Translations under genes and position numbers: made by a program
Part shown: positions 45,374-53,672 of the stretch, piece after piece
Layout: every line of letters starts with the position of its first letter
Position numbering within the stretch: the first letter of the stretch is position 1
The notes under the pieces: generated by a model
Seen by the model: only the letters and a program-made list of their open reading frames with translations
What the model was told of the DNA's origin: nothing
Database searches by the model: none
Source of the DNA: Microvirga arsenatis
GTDB taxonomy: Bacteria > Pseudomonadota > Alphaproteobacteria > Rhizobiales > Beijerinckiaceae
DNA: 64,000 nucleotides
Direction of reading: 5' to 3'
Assembly: GCF_009910705.1 (NCBI RefSeq)
Contig: NZ_JAAAXJ010000004.1
Span: 403,417-467,416, forward strand

Positions 45374-47752
45374 TCAGATCACGAAGAAGTCCTTGTGGGT
45401 GACGGCGAGGTTCTTGGCGAGGGTGGCGATCCCCACCGCCTTGCCCTTGCCCGAACCGTCGGCGTCGTAGAGCAGCACGCCCTTCTTGGCATCGTAGATG
45501 ACGTAATCGTCCTTGTCCTTCGCCTTCGAGCCCTTGACGAAGAAATCCTTGCCGAGCAGCGCCGGCTTCTTTTCGGAGCCCTTGAGCCCAAGCTTCTTGA
45601 AGATCCTGTTCTCCAGCCAGATCGAATCGTCCCTGACGCTGAAATCGGCCAGGATGTCCCTGTTCGCAGCCTTGTGGGGCTTGCTGTCGAAGACGAAGCG
45701 ATCCTTGCCGGCGCCGCCGTTCAGCACGTCGTTGCCGAGGCCGCCGTGGAGCCGGTCGGCCCCCGCATGGCCGGCGATGATGTTGGCGAAGGCGTTGCCC
45801 TTGAGCAGCACGCCGAGCGGGCCTGCGGCGGCGAGCACCTCGATCTCGCTGCCGGCGCTCAGGGCGAAGCTCGCGGAGGTCAGCACCGTGTCGCGTCCGC
45901 CGCCGCTGTCCTCCACCACCTGATCGCCGGCGCTGTCGACGACGAAGGTGTCGTCCCCGGCGCCGCCCGCCATCAGATCGGCGCCCGCCCCGCCGTCCAG
46001 GGTATCGCTGCCGGCGTCGCCCGAGAGCCGGTTGGCGGCGGCGTTGCCGGTGATTCTGTTGGCGAGGCTGTTGCCGGCGAGCGCGACGGCGCCGGCGCCG
46101 GACGCCATGAGGTTCTCCACATGGGCCCATCCGGCCAAGGAGCGATCGGCCTGCGCGATCACCGTGTCGGTGCCGCCGCCGGCAGCCTCGACCACTTGGT
46201 CCAGCCCGTCGACCTGATAGACGTCGTCGCCGGTGCCGCCCTCCAGGGTGTCGGCGCCTGTACCCCCGTCGAGGGTGTTGGCAGCCCCGTTGCCGACCAG
46301 ACGATTGGCAAGGGCGTTGCCCGTCAGGCTCACGGCCGCCGTGCCCTCGGCCACGAGGTTTTCGACATGGGCGGCGAGGGAATGCGAAGACGTTGCGACG
46401 ACCGTATCGCTGCCTTCGCCGGACAGTTCCTCGACCATGTCGCCTGCGTCGACGTGATAGACGTCGTCACCCGCGCCGCCCCGCAGCGTATCGCCGCCCG
46501 CACCGCCCTCGAGGGTGTCGTTGCCGCCAAGGCCTTCCAGGAGGTCCGCTCCTCCGGCTCCCAGGATGCGATTGGCAAGCCCGTTGCCCCGGCCGGTCAG
46601 CGGCTGGCTGCCGCTGAGGCTCAGGTGTTCCAGATGGTCGCCGAGCGTGTAGCTGAAGGAGGCTTCGACCCGATCCGTGCCTCCGGCATCGGCTTCGACC
46701 AGCGTGTCGCCGGCGTCGACGATGTAGACGTCGTCGCCGGTGCCGCCCTCCAGGGTATCGGCGCCCGCCGCGCCGTCGAGGGTGTTGGCGCCCGCATTGC
46801 CCTCGATGCGGTTGTCGAGGGCGTTTCCCGACAGGGCGATGGGCTCGAGGCCAAGAGCGAGAAGGTTCTCGACGAAGGCAGCCAGCGTCAGGCTGACCGC
46901 GGTCTCGACCCGATCGGTGCCGCCGCCATCCTCCTCCCCGATGACGTCGTCGATGCCGTCGATCCGGTAGAGGTCGTCGCCGGCGCCGCCCCTGAGCACA
47001 TCGGCACCCGCGCCGCCATCGAGGGTATCATGGCCGGCGCGACCCTCCAGGGTGTCGTTGCCGAGGCCTCCCACGATCTGGTTGTCGAGCCCGTTGCCGA
47101 TGCCGGCGAGGCCCTGAAGCCCGACGAGGCGGAGATGCTCCACATGGGCGCTCAGCGTATGGCCGACCGAGGCGACGACCCGGTCCTCGCCGCGATCGGG
47201 ATCTTCGATGACCATGTCGCCCGGATCGTCGACGATGAAGGTATCGTTGCCCCACCAGCCCCAGAGATTGTCGGCTCCCTCGCCGCCGTCGAGGGTGTCA
47301 TCGCTGTCATAGCCGAACAGGCGATCGCTGCCGCCCAGGCCTCGGAGGAGATCGCTGCCGCCATCGCTGCCGATCAGCGTGTTGTCCCCCTCGTTTCCGG
47401 TGCCCGTAAGGGTTGCGAAGCCCTGCAGCACGAGAACCTCGACGTGATCGGGGAGGGTGTAGGTCACGTAGGACGTGACGAGATCGGCGTCGCCCCCGCC
47501 CGCGCGCTCGACCACCACATCACCCGAATTCTCGACGACGTAAGCGTCGTTGCCCAGGCCACCTGCCAGGGTATCGGCTCCGCTGCCGCCGTCGAGCCGG
47601 TTGTCGGCGTCGTTGCCGGCGATGTCATTGCTCTCGGCATTGCCCTGGACATGGGCGGCGCCCTGCCCGTGCTCCTCGGCCAGCGCGAACGCACGCGTGC
47701 CGGGGTCGAGCCGGTACGTGTTCCAGACGGCATCGTATTGATAACCGGGCAT
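45374..47752 (-). CDS. Large RTX calcium-binding protein, probably type I secreted
   Basis: 792 aa from the ATG at 47752 (MPGYQYDAVWNTYRLDPG); a TTG seven codons upstream is the alternative. After about 50 leading residues come eight blocks, each with two to four Ca-binding nonapeptides (for example GGAGADTLRG-like turns), a DDVYxVDxxD strand and a spacer of 35-45 residues with a VExLxLxG core. No catalytic domain is visible, so it is likely a structural or surface-layer type protein. The C-terminal 100 residues (RFVFDSKPHKAANRDILADF to KDFFVI) are shared with the other RTX proteins here and carry the secretion signal. No Cys. The AT-rich sequence 50-90 bp upstream may hold its promoter. Confidence 0.85.
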   Translation of the reverse strand: MPGYQYDAVWNTYRLDPGTRAFALAEEHGQGAAHVQGNAESNDIAGNDADNRLDGGSGADTLAGGLGNDAYVVENSGDVVVERAGGGDADLVTSYVTYTLPDHVEVLVLQGFATLTGTGNEGDNTLIGSDGGSDLLRGLGGSDRLFGYDSDDTLDGGEGADNLWGWWGNDTFIVDDPGDMVIEDPDRGEDRVVASVGHTLSAHVEHLRLVGLQGLAGIGNGLDNQIVGGLGNDTLEGRAGHDTLDGGAGADVLRGGAGDDLYRIDGIDDVIGEEDGGGTDRVETAVSLTLAAFVENLLALGLEPIALSGNALDNRIEGNAGANTLDGAAGADTLEGGTGDDVYIVDAGDTLVEADAGGTDRVEASFSYTLGDHLEHLSLSGSQPLTGRGNGLANRILGAGGADLLEGLGGNDTLEGGAGGDTLRGGAGDDVYHVDAGDMVEELSGEGSDTVVATSSHSLAAHVENLVAEGTAAVSLTGNALANRLVGNGAANTLDGGTGADTLEGGTGDDVYQVDGLDQVVEAAGGGTDTVIAQADRSLAGWAHVENLMASGAGAVALAGNSLANRITGNAAANRLSGDAGSDTLDGGAGADLMAGGAGDDTFVVDSAGDQVVEDSGGGRDTVLTSASFALSAGSEIEVLAAAGPLGVLLKGNAFANIIAGHAGADRLHGGLGNDVLNGGAGKDRFVFDSKPHKAANRDILADFSVRDDSIWLENRIFKKLGLKGSEKKPALLGKDFFVKGSKAKDKDDYVIYDAKKGVLLYDADGSGKGKAVGIATLAKNLAVTHKDFFVI

Positions 47753-47803
47753 CGGTTCTGCGCCCCTACGCAAGGTTCAGGCGTTCTCCGGCCTGTCGCT
47801 TAA

Positions 47804-47835
47804 GTATCTTTATAACATATCTATAAGAGGAGCAT
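47804..47835 (-). promoter_or_regulatory. AT-rich promoter-like element upstream of the large RTX gene
   Basis: On the minus strand a run with TATGTTATAAAGATAC stands out in GC-rich surroundings, about 52 bp before the start. It partly matches the element upstream of the RTX gene at 53.7 kb (11 of 15 positions across the GATAC end). The rest of 47753-48046 shows no gene. Confidence 0.35.
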
Positions 47836-48046
47836 AGCGACCGTTGATTGTGCAATCGCGCCCCCGTCGCCCGAATGAGCATCGCTGGACGCGGCTCCCG
47901 GAGCGAAATTTCCTGGGAAAGCAGCAGATCCCCCCGTGTGGAGGTCAATCTCCGTGCAGCGGGCGGCGCTTTGGGGGCTTCTGCTTGCGGAGGGGCCGAT
48001 TCACCATCTTCAGGGAATACATCCAGTGGTAGGCTGTCCCGCAGCC

Positions 48047-48496
48047 TCAGCGCCTGAGATGTTTGAGCCGCAGGAGGACGCCACGCATCCAGCGCAGCGC
48101 GCGAGCGGGACCCGAGGAGGTTTGAACGTAGCGGGAATAGGCCTCGGCTATGCGGTGCGCGCGCGATGCGGCAATCCGGTTCTGGGCCTGCTCGAGCACC
48201 TTGAGACGTGCCTTGGTGTCCGCCAGCTCCTTCTTGAGCCGCTCCGCCCTTTCCTTGAAGCGTTCGGATCTCTCCTTGTGACGCTCGCATTGCATCTTGA
48301 GCCATTCCAGATCGGCCGCATAGGCATCGAGGGTGGGCCGCTGCTCAAGCAGGCGCTCCTCGAGCCTTGCCCTCTCCAGGGCTGCGACACGCCGGATCTC
48401 CCGCGCCCGCTCCTCGCTGAGCTGCGCGAGCGACTTGTAGTACTGGATCTGCGCATCCGGGGAGGGTTCGGGCGCGGGCTCAAACTTCTGCTGCAT
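48047..48496 (-). CDS. Coiled-coil hypothetical protein
   Basis: 149 aa from MQQKFEPAPEPSPDAQIQYY. Residues about 20-115 are strongly heptad-like and charged (LAQLSEERAREIRRVAALER, LKMQCERHKERSERFKERAE, LKKELADTKARLKVLEQAQ), a long coiled coil. A basic C-terminal tail (ALRWMRGVLLRLKHLRR) could be amphipathic and bind membrane. It overlaps the end of the glycosyltransferase gene by 17 bp on the same strand. Similar short coiled-coil proteins accompany glycosyltransferases in surface-polysaccharide loci; its role is unknown. Confidence 0.68.
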   Translation of the reverse strand: MQQKFEPAPEPSPDAQIQYYKSLAQLSEERAREIRRVAALERARLEERLLEQRPTLDAYAADLEWLKMQCERHKERSERFKERAERLKKELADTKARLKVLEQAQNRIAASRAHRIAEAYSRYVQTSSGPARALRWMRGVLLRLKHLRR

Positions 48497-50609
48497 GCTG
48501 GAAACGCCTTGGCTGGAGACCGAAGACCGCGGCGACGCGTTGGGCATGGACCTCGGGCGAGTGATGTTCAAGAACGAAGGCCCTTGCCTGGGATCCGAGC
48601 CTTGCGATCCGCTCCGGATCGTTCGACAGGGCAAGAAGGGCTTTGGCATAGGAGGCCGCCATCGCCTCGTCGTCGGGCAGCGACGGCAGAAGGATTCCCG
48701 TCTCGCCGTCGTGGACGATCTCGGGAATCCCGCCCAGATCGGGCGCCACGACGGCCAGACCATGGCTCATCGCCTCCAGGAGCACGTTGGGGACGCCATC
48801 ATAGAGACTCGTGTAGAGAAAGATGGAAAAGTGGGTAAGGGGTAAGGACTCAAAGCCACTATAAAGCCCATGATATTTTAGATTTTGATGACTCTGCAGA
48901 AGGTTGAGATCAAACCCATCAAGAACTGATCCGCCGAACACATCAATGGTTAGATCAGGATCACTTTTGCCAAGCTGAGCTGCGATCAACGGGAGCAGGG
49001 ACGGCCTTTTCTGAAAATCGAGTCGAGAGGCCCAGAGAATACGACGCTGTGCGTCCGCTATTCGTGGTTTCAGGATAGCAGGCGTCTCAACGGGTGCAGG
49101 AAGGCAATGCCACTTATGACTATCAATCCCGAGACGTTGATGGTCTTTCTTGATGACCGTCGTACCGTCAGTCACGATCTTAGACAGATTATGGATGTTT
49201 TTACAGATGAGATCGAGTGGAGAGTAGACAATCATCGAATAGCCACTCTCAAAGTGTTCAAGATCGCAGAAGCGATAATAGATGGTCTCTTTGTTGCTAA
49301 GAACCGCCCCATATAAATCAAGGAACTTATCAGCAAAGCGCGACTGACGCATATGAATGCGCGTTTTGGGAGAACATGTCTCGATGATTTTCAGAGTAAG
49401 CAGGCAGCGCTCCTGGATTGAGAGCGAACGGCTATGTAAAGCCATATCGATGACGACTGCATTCGGCGGCAGATTTTCTAGCCTTTGTACTCCATCGATA
49501 TCCTCACCCAAGATGACTAGGAAATTGCTGAACGGATCAATCTGGTAAAAGACTTCCATCAGTGAGAGAAGGTACTTCTCCGCACCGCCTACAGGCATGA
49601 AAGGAAGAAGGAAAACGTCACTGAACTTTCGGTCTCGGATGATGTCACATAGGGTGTAGTAGGAGAGCCCGACATGGGGGAGCGTTTCGTAGTTCGAGAA
49701 TATTCGGGTTCTCTCATCCTGGTATTTCGAAAGGATAATCAGTGGCTCGATCGCGTTGGCACGTTGGATCGCGAGCCGAAAGGTCACCTCTAGAAGGAAA
49801 TCCCTTTCTCCCGAACGAATGCTATCGTCGCTCCGATCCGTCCTACCCAAATCCTCCCGGTATGAGCTCGATATCTCGAGATAAGTCAGAGGCTGGAAAA
49901 GACGCGTGGGCGGGATTTGGCGAACTGATATTGCATGCGAAGCTTTCAACAAACTCCCTTCGCGCTGACGGTAAAAAAGGATGGTGTTGGGAACGACTAA
50001 GATATCTAAGCCCAAGCCAACAGCTTCAGCATTGAAATGCCAATCTTCGTAAGCATAACCGCGGGATAACGGAATGTCCTGATAAGCGACTCGCCTGAAA
50101 ACGGAGTGATGTGCGCAAAGGCGAGAAGTGAATGGATGTTGGTGGACGAACGCAATGGGTGTGACATCAGCGAGAGGCTTATAGTGGCATATGAAAGTGT
50201 CGCATCCAAAACCGAGCATATACTCGGGAAAGAACAGCGCTTCGGCCCCCCCTCTTTCCGCTGCCCGGTAGATGTCGTGGAAGTAGTTGTACGAGACCAG
50301 ATCGTCGGCGTCCGCGGTGAAGATGTAAGCCCCCCGCGCCCTTGCGACCCCGGCGTTGCGGGCGAGCCCCACCGATCCATGGTCGACCTCCATGATCTGA
50401 TGGCCGTGGTAGGTGCCGAGATCGAAGGATGTCAGGACGCTGCGGGTAGCCTCGTCCGTTCGGTCCAGGACGGCGACCAGCTCCAGCCGCAGGCCCCGAT
50501 CCTGAGCGAACCGGGCAGCCTCGTCGAGCGACAGGAGCGTGCGTCGCAGATAGATCGACTCCCGGTGGATGGTCAGGATGATCGATGCGTGGAAATCAGT
50601 CTCACCCAT
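48480..50609 (-). CDS. Bifunctional glycosyltransferase (GT2 plus GT4 domains)
   Basis: 709 aa. Residues about 8-225 form a GT2-type GT-A domain (ASIILTIHRESIYLRRTLLS, the DxD-like TADADD at about 98-103, and YAYEDWHFNAEA). Residues about 335-700 form a GT4-type GT-B domain (LLPFMPVGGAEKYLLSLMEVF, ILWASRLDFQKRPSLL, then SLYDGVPNVLLEAMSHGLAV with the donor-binding Glu). It is soluble. Such fusions build surface glycans or modify surface proteins. The central two-thirds (about 48840-50270) is much richer in A+T than the two ends, a sign of a mosaic origin. Confidence 0.85.
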   Translation of the reverse strand: MGETDFHASIILTIHRESIYLRRTLLSLDEAARFAQDRGLRLELVAVLDRTDEATRSVLTSFDLGTYHGHQIMEVDHGSVGLARNAGVARARGAYIFTADADDLVSYNYFHDIYRAAERGGAEALFFPEYMLGFGCDTFICHYKPLADVTPIAFVHQHPFTSRLCAHHSVFRRVAYQDIPLSRGYAYEDWHFNAEAVGLGLDILVVPNTILFYRQREGSLLKASHAISVRQIPPTRLFQPLTYLEISSSYREDLGRTDRSDDSIRSGERDFLLEVTFRLAIQRANAIEPLIILSKYQDERTRIFSNYETLPHVGLSYYTLCDIIRDRKFSDVFLLPFMPVGGAEKYLLSLMEVFYQIDPFSNFLVILGEDIDGVQRLENLPPNAVVIDMALHSRSLSIQERCLLTLKIIETCSPKTRIHMRQSRFADKFLDLYGAVLSNKETIYYRFCDLEHFESGYSMIVYSPLDLICKNIHNLSKIVTDGTTVIKKDHQRLGIDSHKWHCLPAPVETPAILKPRIADAQRRILWASRLDFQKRPSLLPLIAAQLGKSDPDLTIDVFGGSVLDGFDLNLLQSHQNLKYHGLYSGFESLPLTHFSIFLYTSLYDGVPNVLLEAMSHGLAVVAPDLGGIPEIVHDGETGILLPSLPDDEAMAASYAKALLALSNDPERIARLGSQARAFVLEHHSPEVHAQRVAAVFGLQPRRFQHAAEV

Positions 50610-50934
50610 CAGCTGTGCTCTGCCGACATCCTGCCGCCGCTGAAAAGCGCGACGATCCTGAAATGTATTTACGTGACGTCAGATCTGTAACAGAATTCGA
50701 TAACATGTCGAGCCGTCAAAATGCGCTTTCTGATCTGCGTTCGATCTCGGTGCTCCCCTGCGCCACCAGAGCGATGCGCCGACAGTTGCATTGCGGCGTT
50801 TTGGCCCAGCCCGGGAGCACGCGTCCTCGCCTAAAGGCCGCGCTTTCCTCACGCGGTTTTCGCGCCTGTTAAGGGCTCATTAACCCTTCCGCGCGGAAAC
50901 TGTTTTCATTGCCTCTCCCACCCTTTGCGAAGCC
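50610..50934. other. Intergenic region between glycosyltransferase and GNAT genes
   Basis: Divergent gap of 325 bp. Short open frames here lack coding character. It should hold promoters for both genes, and the AT-rich segment at about 50660-50710 (upstream of the glycosyltransferase) is the likeliest place. No repeat or RNA gene was recognised. Confidence 0.5.
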
Positions 50935-51441
50935 ATGAGCGACCTTCTCGTCAGTATCCGCCACGCCAAGCCCGAGGATGCGGCGGCCCTGTCCAGGGTG
51001 TTCGATGCGGCCTGGCGGGAGGCCTATCTCGGCATCATCCCGGGGATCACCCTGGAAAAGATGTTCGCCCGGCGCAGCGCGCGCTGGTGGCGCTCCACCG
51101 TCTCGCGCGGGCGCCCGCTGGTGGTGCTCGATCTCGGCCAGGGGGCGGTGGGCTATGCCTCTTACGGCCGCTGCCGCGATCGCGCGCTGCCGGCCAAGGG
51201 CGAGATCGACGAACTCTACCTGCTGCCGGAATACCAGGGCCTCGGCTTCGGCCGGCGCCTGTTCAAGGCCGTGCGCAACGACCTGCGCCACCGGGAGCTC
51301 GACCGGGTGGCGGTCTGGGCGCTGGAGGACAACGAGCGCGCCTGCGCCTTCTACGAGGGCATGGGCGGGCAGAAGGTGGCCCGGGTCGAGGAGCGCATCG
51401 GCGGGACGCCGCTCGCCAAGGTGGCCTATCTCTTCCGCTGA
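50935..51441 (+). CDS. GNAT-family N-acetyltransferase
   Basis: 168 aa. The acetyl-CoA loop LPEYQGLGFGRRLFKAV is intact, with preceding GEIDELYL and following NERACAFYEGMGGQKV. Substrate unknown. It starts a short unit followed by a repeat-rich gap and ppa. Confidence 0.87.
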   Translation: MSDLLVSIRHAKPEDAAALSRVFDAAWREAYLGIIPGITLEKMFARRSARWWRSTVSRGRPLVVLDLGQGAVGYASYGRCRDRALPAKGEIDELYLLPEYQGLGFGRRLFKAVRNDLRHRELDRVAVWALEDNERACAFYEGMGGQKVARVEERIGGTPLAKVAYLFR

Positions 51442-51542
51442 GGCCGATCGCCTCCCTTCGGCGAAAGCCCGAAAAATCCGGCTCCCGGTTCTTGTCGCGG
51501 GCGCCCGCTCCGGCTTGCGCATCGTGCGGACCCGGCGGGCCG

Positions 51543-51650
51543 CGCTAGCGAAAAGTGGATCCGGTTTTCCGCGCCAAACGATGCGCAACCAAGAGAAGAA
51601 GCATCGGATCAATCCCAAAAGTGGATTCCACTTTTGGGTCCGATGCTTTA
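51543..51650. repeat. Pair of AAAGTGG-type dispersed palindromic repeats
   Basis: Two adjacent elements: one with AAAAGTGGATCCGGTTTTCC (about 51550-51569), the other (about 51600-51648) a long dyad CATCGGATCAATCCCAAAAG...CTTTTGGGTCCGATGC. The second is an inverted relative of 28891-28935. The gap 51442-51801 has no gene. Confidence 0.75.
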
Positions 51651-51801
51651 GTGAAGCGCGTCAGCCTTCCGGGGAGCGGCCGCGGCAAACGCGCACCAGC
51701 CGCTTCCGGGGCCTGCTTCTGCCGCATTTTCACCGGTGTCACGGCTTCCCCGGGAGCCTGCCTTGCGAAGATGCTCAAGCCTTGTTCCGGAGAACAGCTC
51801 A

Positions 51802-52329
51802 ATGCGCATTGACGCGATCAAGATTGGAAAGAACCCGCCGGACGACGTGAACGTCGTCATCGAGGTGCCCCTCGGCGGCGAGCCCATCAAGTACGAGATG
51901 GACAAGGAGTCCGGCACCCTCTTCGTGGACCGCTTCCTCTACACCGCCATGCGGTACCCCGGAAACTACGGCTTCATCCCCCACACCCTCTCCGGCGACG
52001 GGGACCCCTGCGACGTGCTCGTCGCCAACACCCGCGCCATCGCGCCGGGCGCGGTGATGAACGTGCGCCCGGTCGGCGTCCTCGTGATGGAGGACGACGG
52101 CGGCCAGGACGAGAAGATCATCGCCGTGCCCTCGAGCAAGCTGACCCAGCGCTACGACCGGGTGGCGAACTACACCGATCTGCCCGAGATCACCATCAAG
52201 CAGATCGAGCACTTCTTCGAGCACTACAAGGACCTGGAGCCCGGCAAGTGGGCCAAGATCATCCGCTGGGGCGATGCCGAGGAGGCCCGGCGCCTGATCG
52301 TCGAGGCCATCGAGCGGGCGAAGAAGTAG
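51802..52329 (+). CDS. ppa: Inorganic pyrophosphatase (family I)
   Basis: 175 aa, hexameric soluble type. The signature [10 protein letters not shown] with metal-binding Asp residues, KYEMDKESG and [11 protein letters not shown] are intact. Hydrolyses PPi from biosynthesis. Followed by a terminator. Confidence 0.95.
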   Translation: MRIDAIKIGKNPPDDVNVVIEVPLGGEPIKYEMDKESGTLFVDRFLYTAMRYPGNYGFIPHTLSGDGDPCDVLVANTRAIAPGAVMNVRPVGVLVMEDDGGQDEKIIAVPSSKLTQRYDRVANYTDLPEITIKQIEHFFEHYKDLEPGKWAKIIRWGDAEEARRLIVEAIERAKK

Positions 52330-52356
52330 GGCGCCCTCTCACGCGCGAGGCGATCG

Positions 52357-52382
52357 AGGCCAGGCTTTCGCCTGGCCTTTTT
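52357..52382 (+). terminator. Terminator after ppa
   Basis: 8-bp stem AGGCCAGG (52357-52364) with CCTGGCCT (52371-52378), 6-nt loop, and a run of five T. Confidence 0.85.
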
Positions 52383-52389
52383 CATGGGC

Positions 52390-53148
52390 CTACTCGGCCG
52401 CGATCGGGGCCGCCTGGGTGCTGCGGTATTCGCCCCAGGCCTGGCGCAGGATCTGCACCGCCGAGGAGAGGAACAGGCCGGCCATGAGGCCCGCCACGAT
52501 CAGGTCGGGCCAGGGGCTCGCCGTCCACCAGACCGCGCCCGCCGCCAAGGTGACGACGATGTTGCCGATGGCGTCGTTGCGCGAGCACAGCCAGACCGAG
52601 CGCACATTGGCGTCGCCGTCCTTGTAGCGCATGAGCAGGAGCACGCTCGCGACGTTCGCGGCGAGCGCCAGGACCCCGATCGCGCCCATGATCTCGGCCC
52701 GCGGCAGGCCGAGGACCAGCACGTGGTAGAGGGTGGAGCCCAGCACCCAGGCCCCCATCAGCGACAGGCTCACCCCCTTGAACAGGGCGGCGGTGGCGCG
52801 GGTGCGAAGCGACGCGCCGATGACGGCGAGGCTCAGGCCGTAGGTGACCGTGTCGCCGAGGAAATCGAGGGCATCGGCCTGCAGGGCCTGCGAGCGGGCA
52901 AGATGCCCCGCCACGATCTCGGTGACGAACATCGCCGCATTGATGAGGATCACCGTCCAGAGCACCCGCCGGTAGCGCGGGTCGACCCCGTCGAAGACCG
53001 GCACCCCGCCGTGGCAGCCGCCGGCCTCCCCCGCAGCGCTGGGGGCGGTTGGGCGCGCCTCGTGCGCATGGGTGTGGTGGTGCCCGTGCGCATGATGCTC
53101 ATGGGAGGAGCAGCACCCCCCATGCCCGTGGCTGCACGATTCGCTCAT
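52390..53148 (-). CDS. Cation diffusion facilitator metal transporter
   Basis: 252 aa. A His/Cys-rich N-terminus (about 1-45, with HGHGGCCSSHEHHAHGHHH) precedes six transmembrane helices (about 60-235). Helix II has ALQADALDFLGD and helix V has SRNDAIGN, positions that hold the transport-site Asp and His residues in CDF antiporters. There is only a very short C-terminal domain after helix VI. It probably exports Zn, Co or Cd from the cytoplasm. Divergent from a MerR regulator with a MerR-type promoter between. Confidence 0.87.
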   Translation of the reverse strand: MSESCSHGHGGCCSSHEHHAHGHHHTHAHEARPTAPSAAGEAGGCHGGVPVFDGVDPRYRRVLWTVILINAAMFVTEIVAGHLARSQALQADALDFLGDTVTYGLSLAVIGASLRTRATAALFKGVSLSLMGAWVLGSTLYHVLVLGLPRAEIMGAIGVLALAANVASVLLLMRYKDGDANVRSVWLCSRNDAIGNIVVTLAAGAVWWTASPWPDLIVAGLMAGLFLSSAVQILRQAWGEYRSTQAAPIAAE

Positions 53149-53177
53149 CCGATTCTCCTTTTCCTCATCGGGAGACC

Positions 53178-53208
53178 ACCGTACAATCTCTAGCGACTAG
53201 AGGTTCAA
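53178..53208 (-). promoter_or_regulatory. MerR-type promoter of the CDF gene
   Basis: On the minus strand TTGAAC (53208-53203), a 19-bp spacer, then TACGGT (53183-53178). The spacer holds a perfect dyad CTCTAG-CGA-CTAGAG (53188-53202 on +). A 19-bp spacer with a central dyad is the hallmark of MerR-activated metal-efflux promoters. Confidence 0.7.
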
Positions 53209-53219
53209 GAGGAAAAATC

Positions 53220-53648
53220 ATGAATCTGTCGATCGGGGAATTGTCGCGCCGGGTCGCGGTCAAGGTGCCGACAATCCGCTATTACGAGCAGATCGGCCTT
53301 CTCCCCTCCCCGCCGCGCACGGAAGGGCGCCAGCGCCGTTACGGAGCCGAGGAGGTTTCGCGCCTGCGCTTCATCCGCCACGCCCGGGACCTCGGCTTCG
53401 AGGTGGAGGCGATCCGGGAGCTTCTGGGCCTGACGGCACAGCCCGATCGGTCCTGCGAGCCGGCGGACCAGATCGTGCTGCGCCACCTCGAGGCGGTGGA
53501 GCGCCGCATCGCCCAGCTCACCCTCCTGCGCTCCGAGCTGCGGCACATGCTGGAGGATTGCCGGCACGGCCAGGTGCGGGAATGCCGCATCATCCAGGTT
53601 CTGGCCGATCACGACCAGTGCCGGCACGAGCACGGGAAGGCGCCCTGA
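53220..53648 (+). CDS. MerR-family metal-responsive regulator
   Basis: 142 aa from the ATG at 53220. HTH IGELSRRVAVKVPTIRYYEQIGLLP, wing RTEGRQRRYGAEEV, long dimer helix, and Cys at about 78 and in the C-terminal part (EDCRHG, RECRII, HDQCRHEHG), the layout of CadR/ZntR-like sensors. It should sense the ion that the divergent CDF protein exports and switch on its promoter. Which ion is not known. Confidence 0.88.
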   Translation: MNLSIGELSRRVAVKVPTIRYYEQIGLLPSPPRTEGRQRRYGAEEVSRLRFIRHARDLGFEVEAIRELLGLTAQPDRSCEPADQIVLRHLEAVERRIAQLTLLRSELRHMLEDCRHGQVRECRIIQVLADHDQCRHEHGKAP

Positions 53649-53672
53649 GCCGCGCCGGGCAGCCACGGGGCG

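Noticed and set aside
45374..47752. Possible tandem DNA repeat array
   Set aside because: The periodicity comes from RTX protein repeats; the DNA units are diverged at synonymous sites and are not a DNA satellite or CRISPR.
45371..47803. An 810-codon + strand frame opposite the large RTX gene
   Set aside because: Repetitive antisense of the RTX repeats; the minus-strand product has clear Ca-binding motifs.
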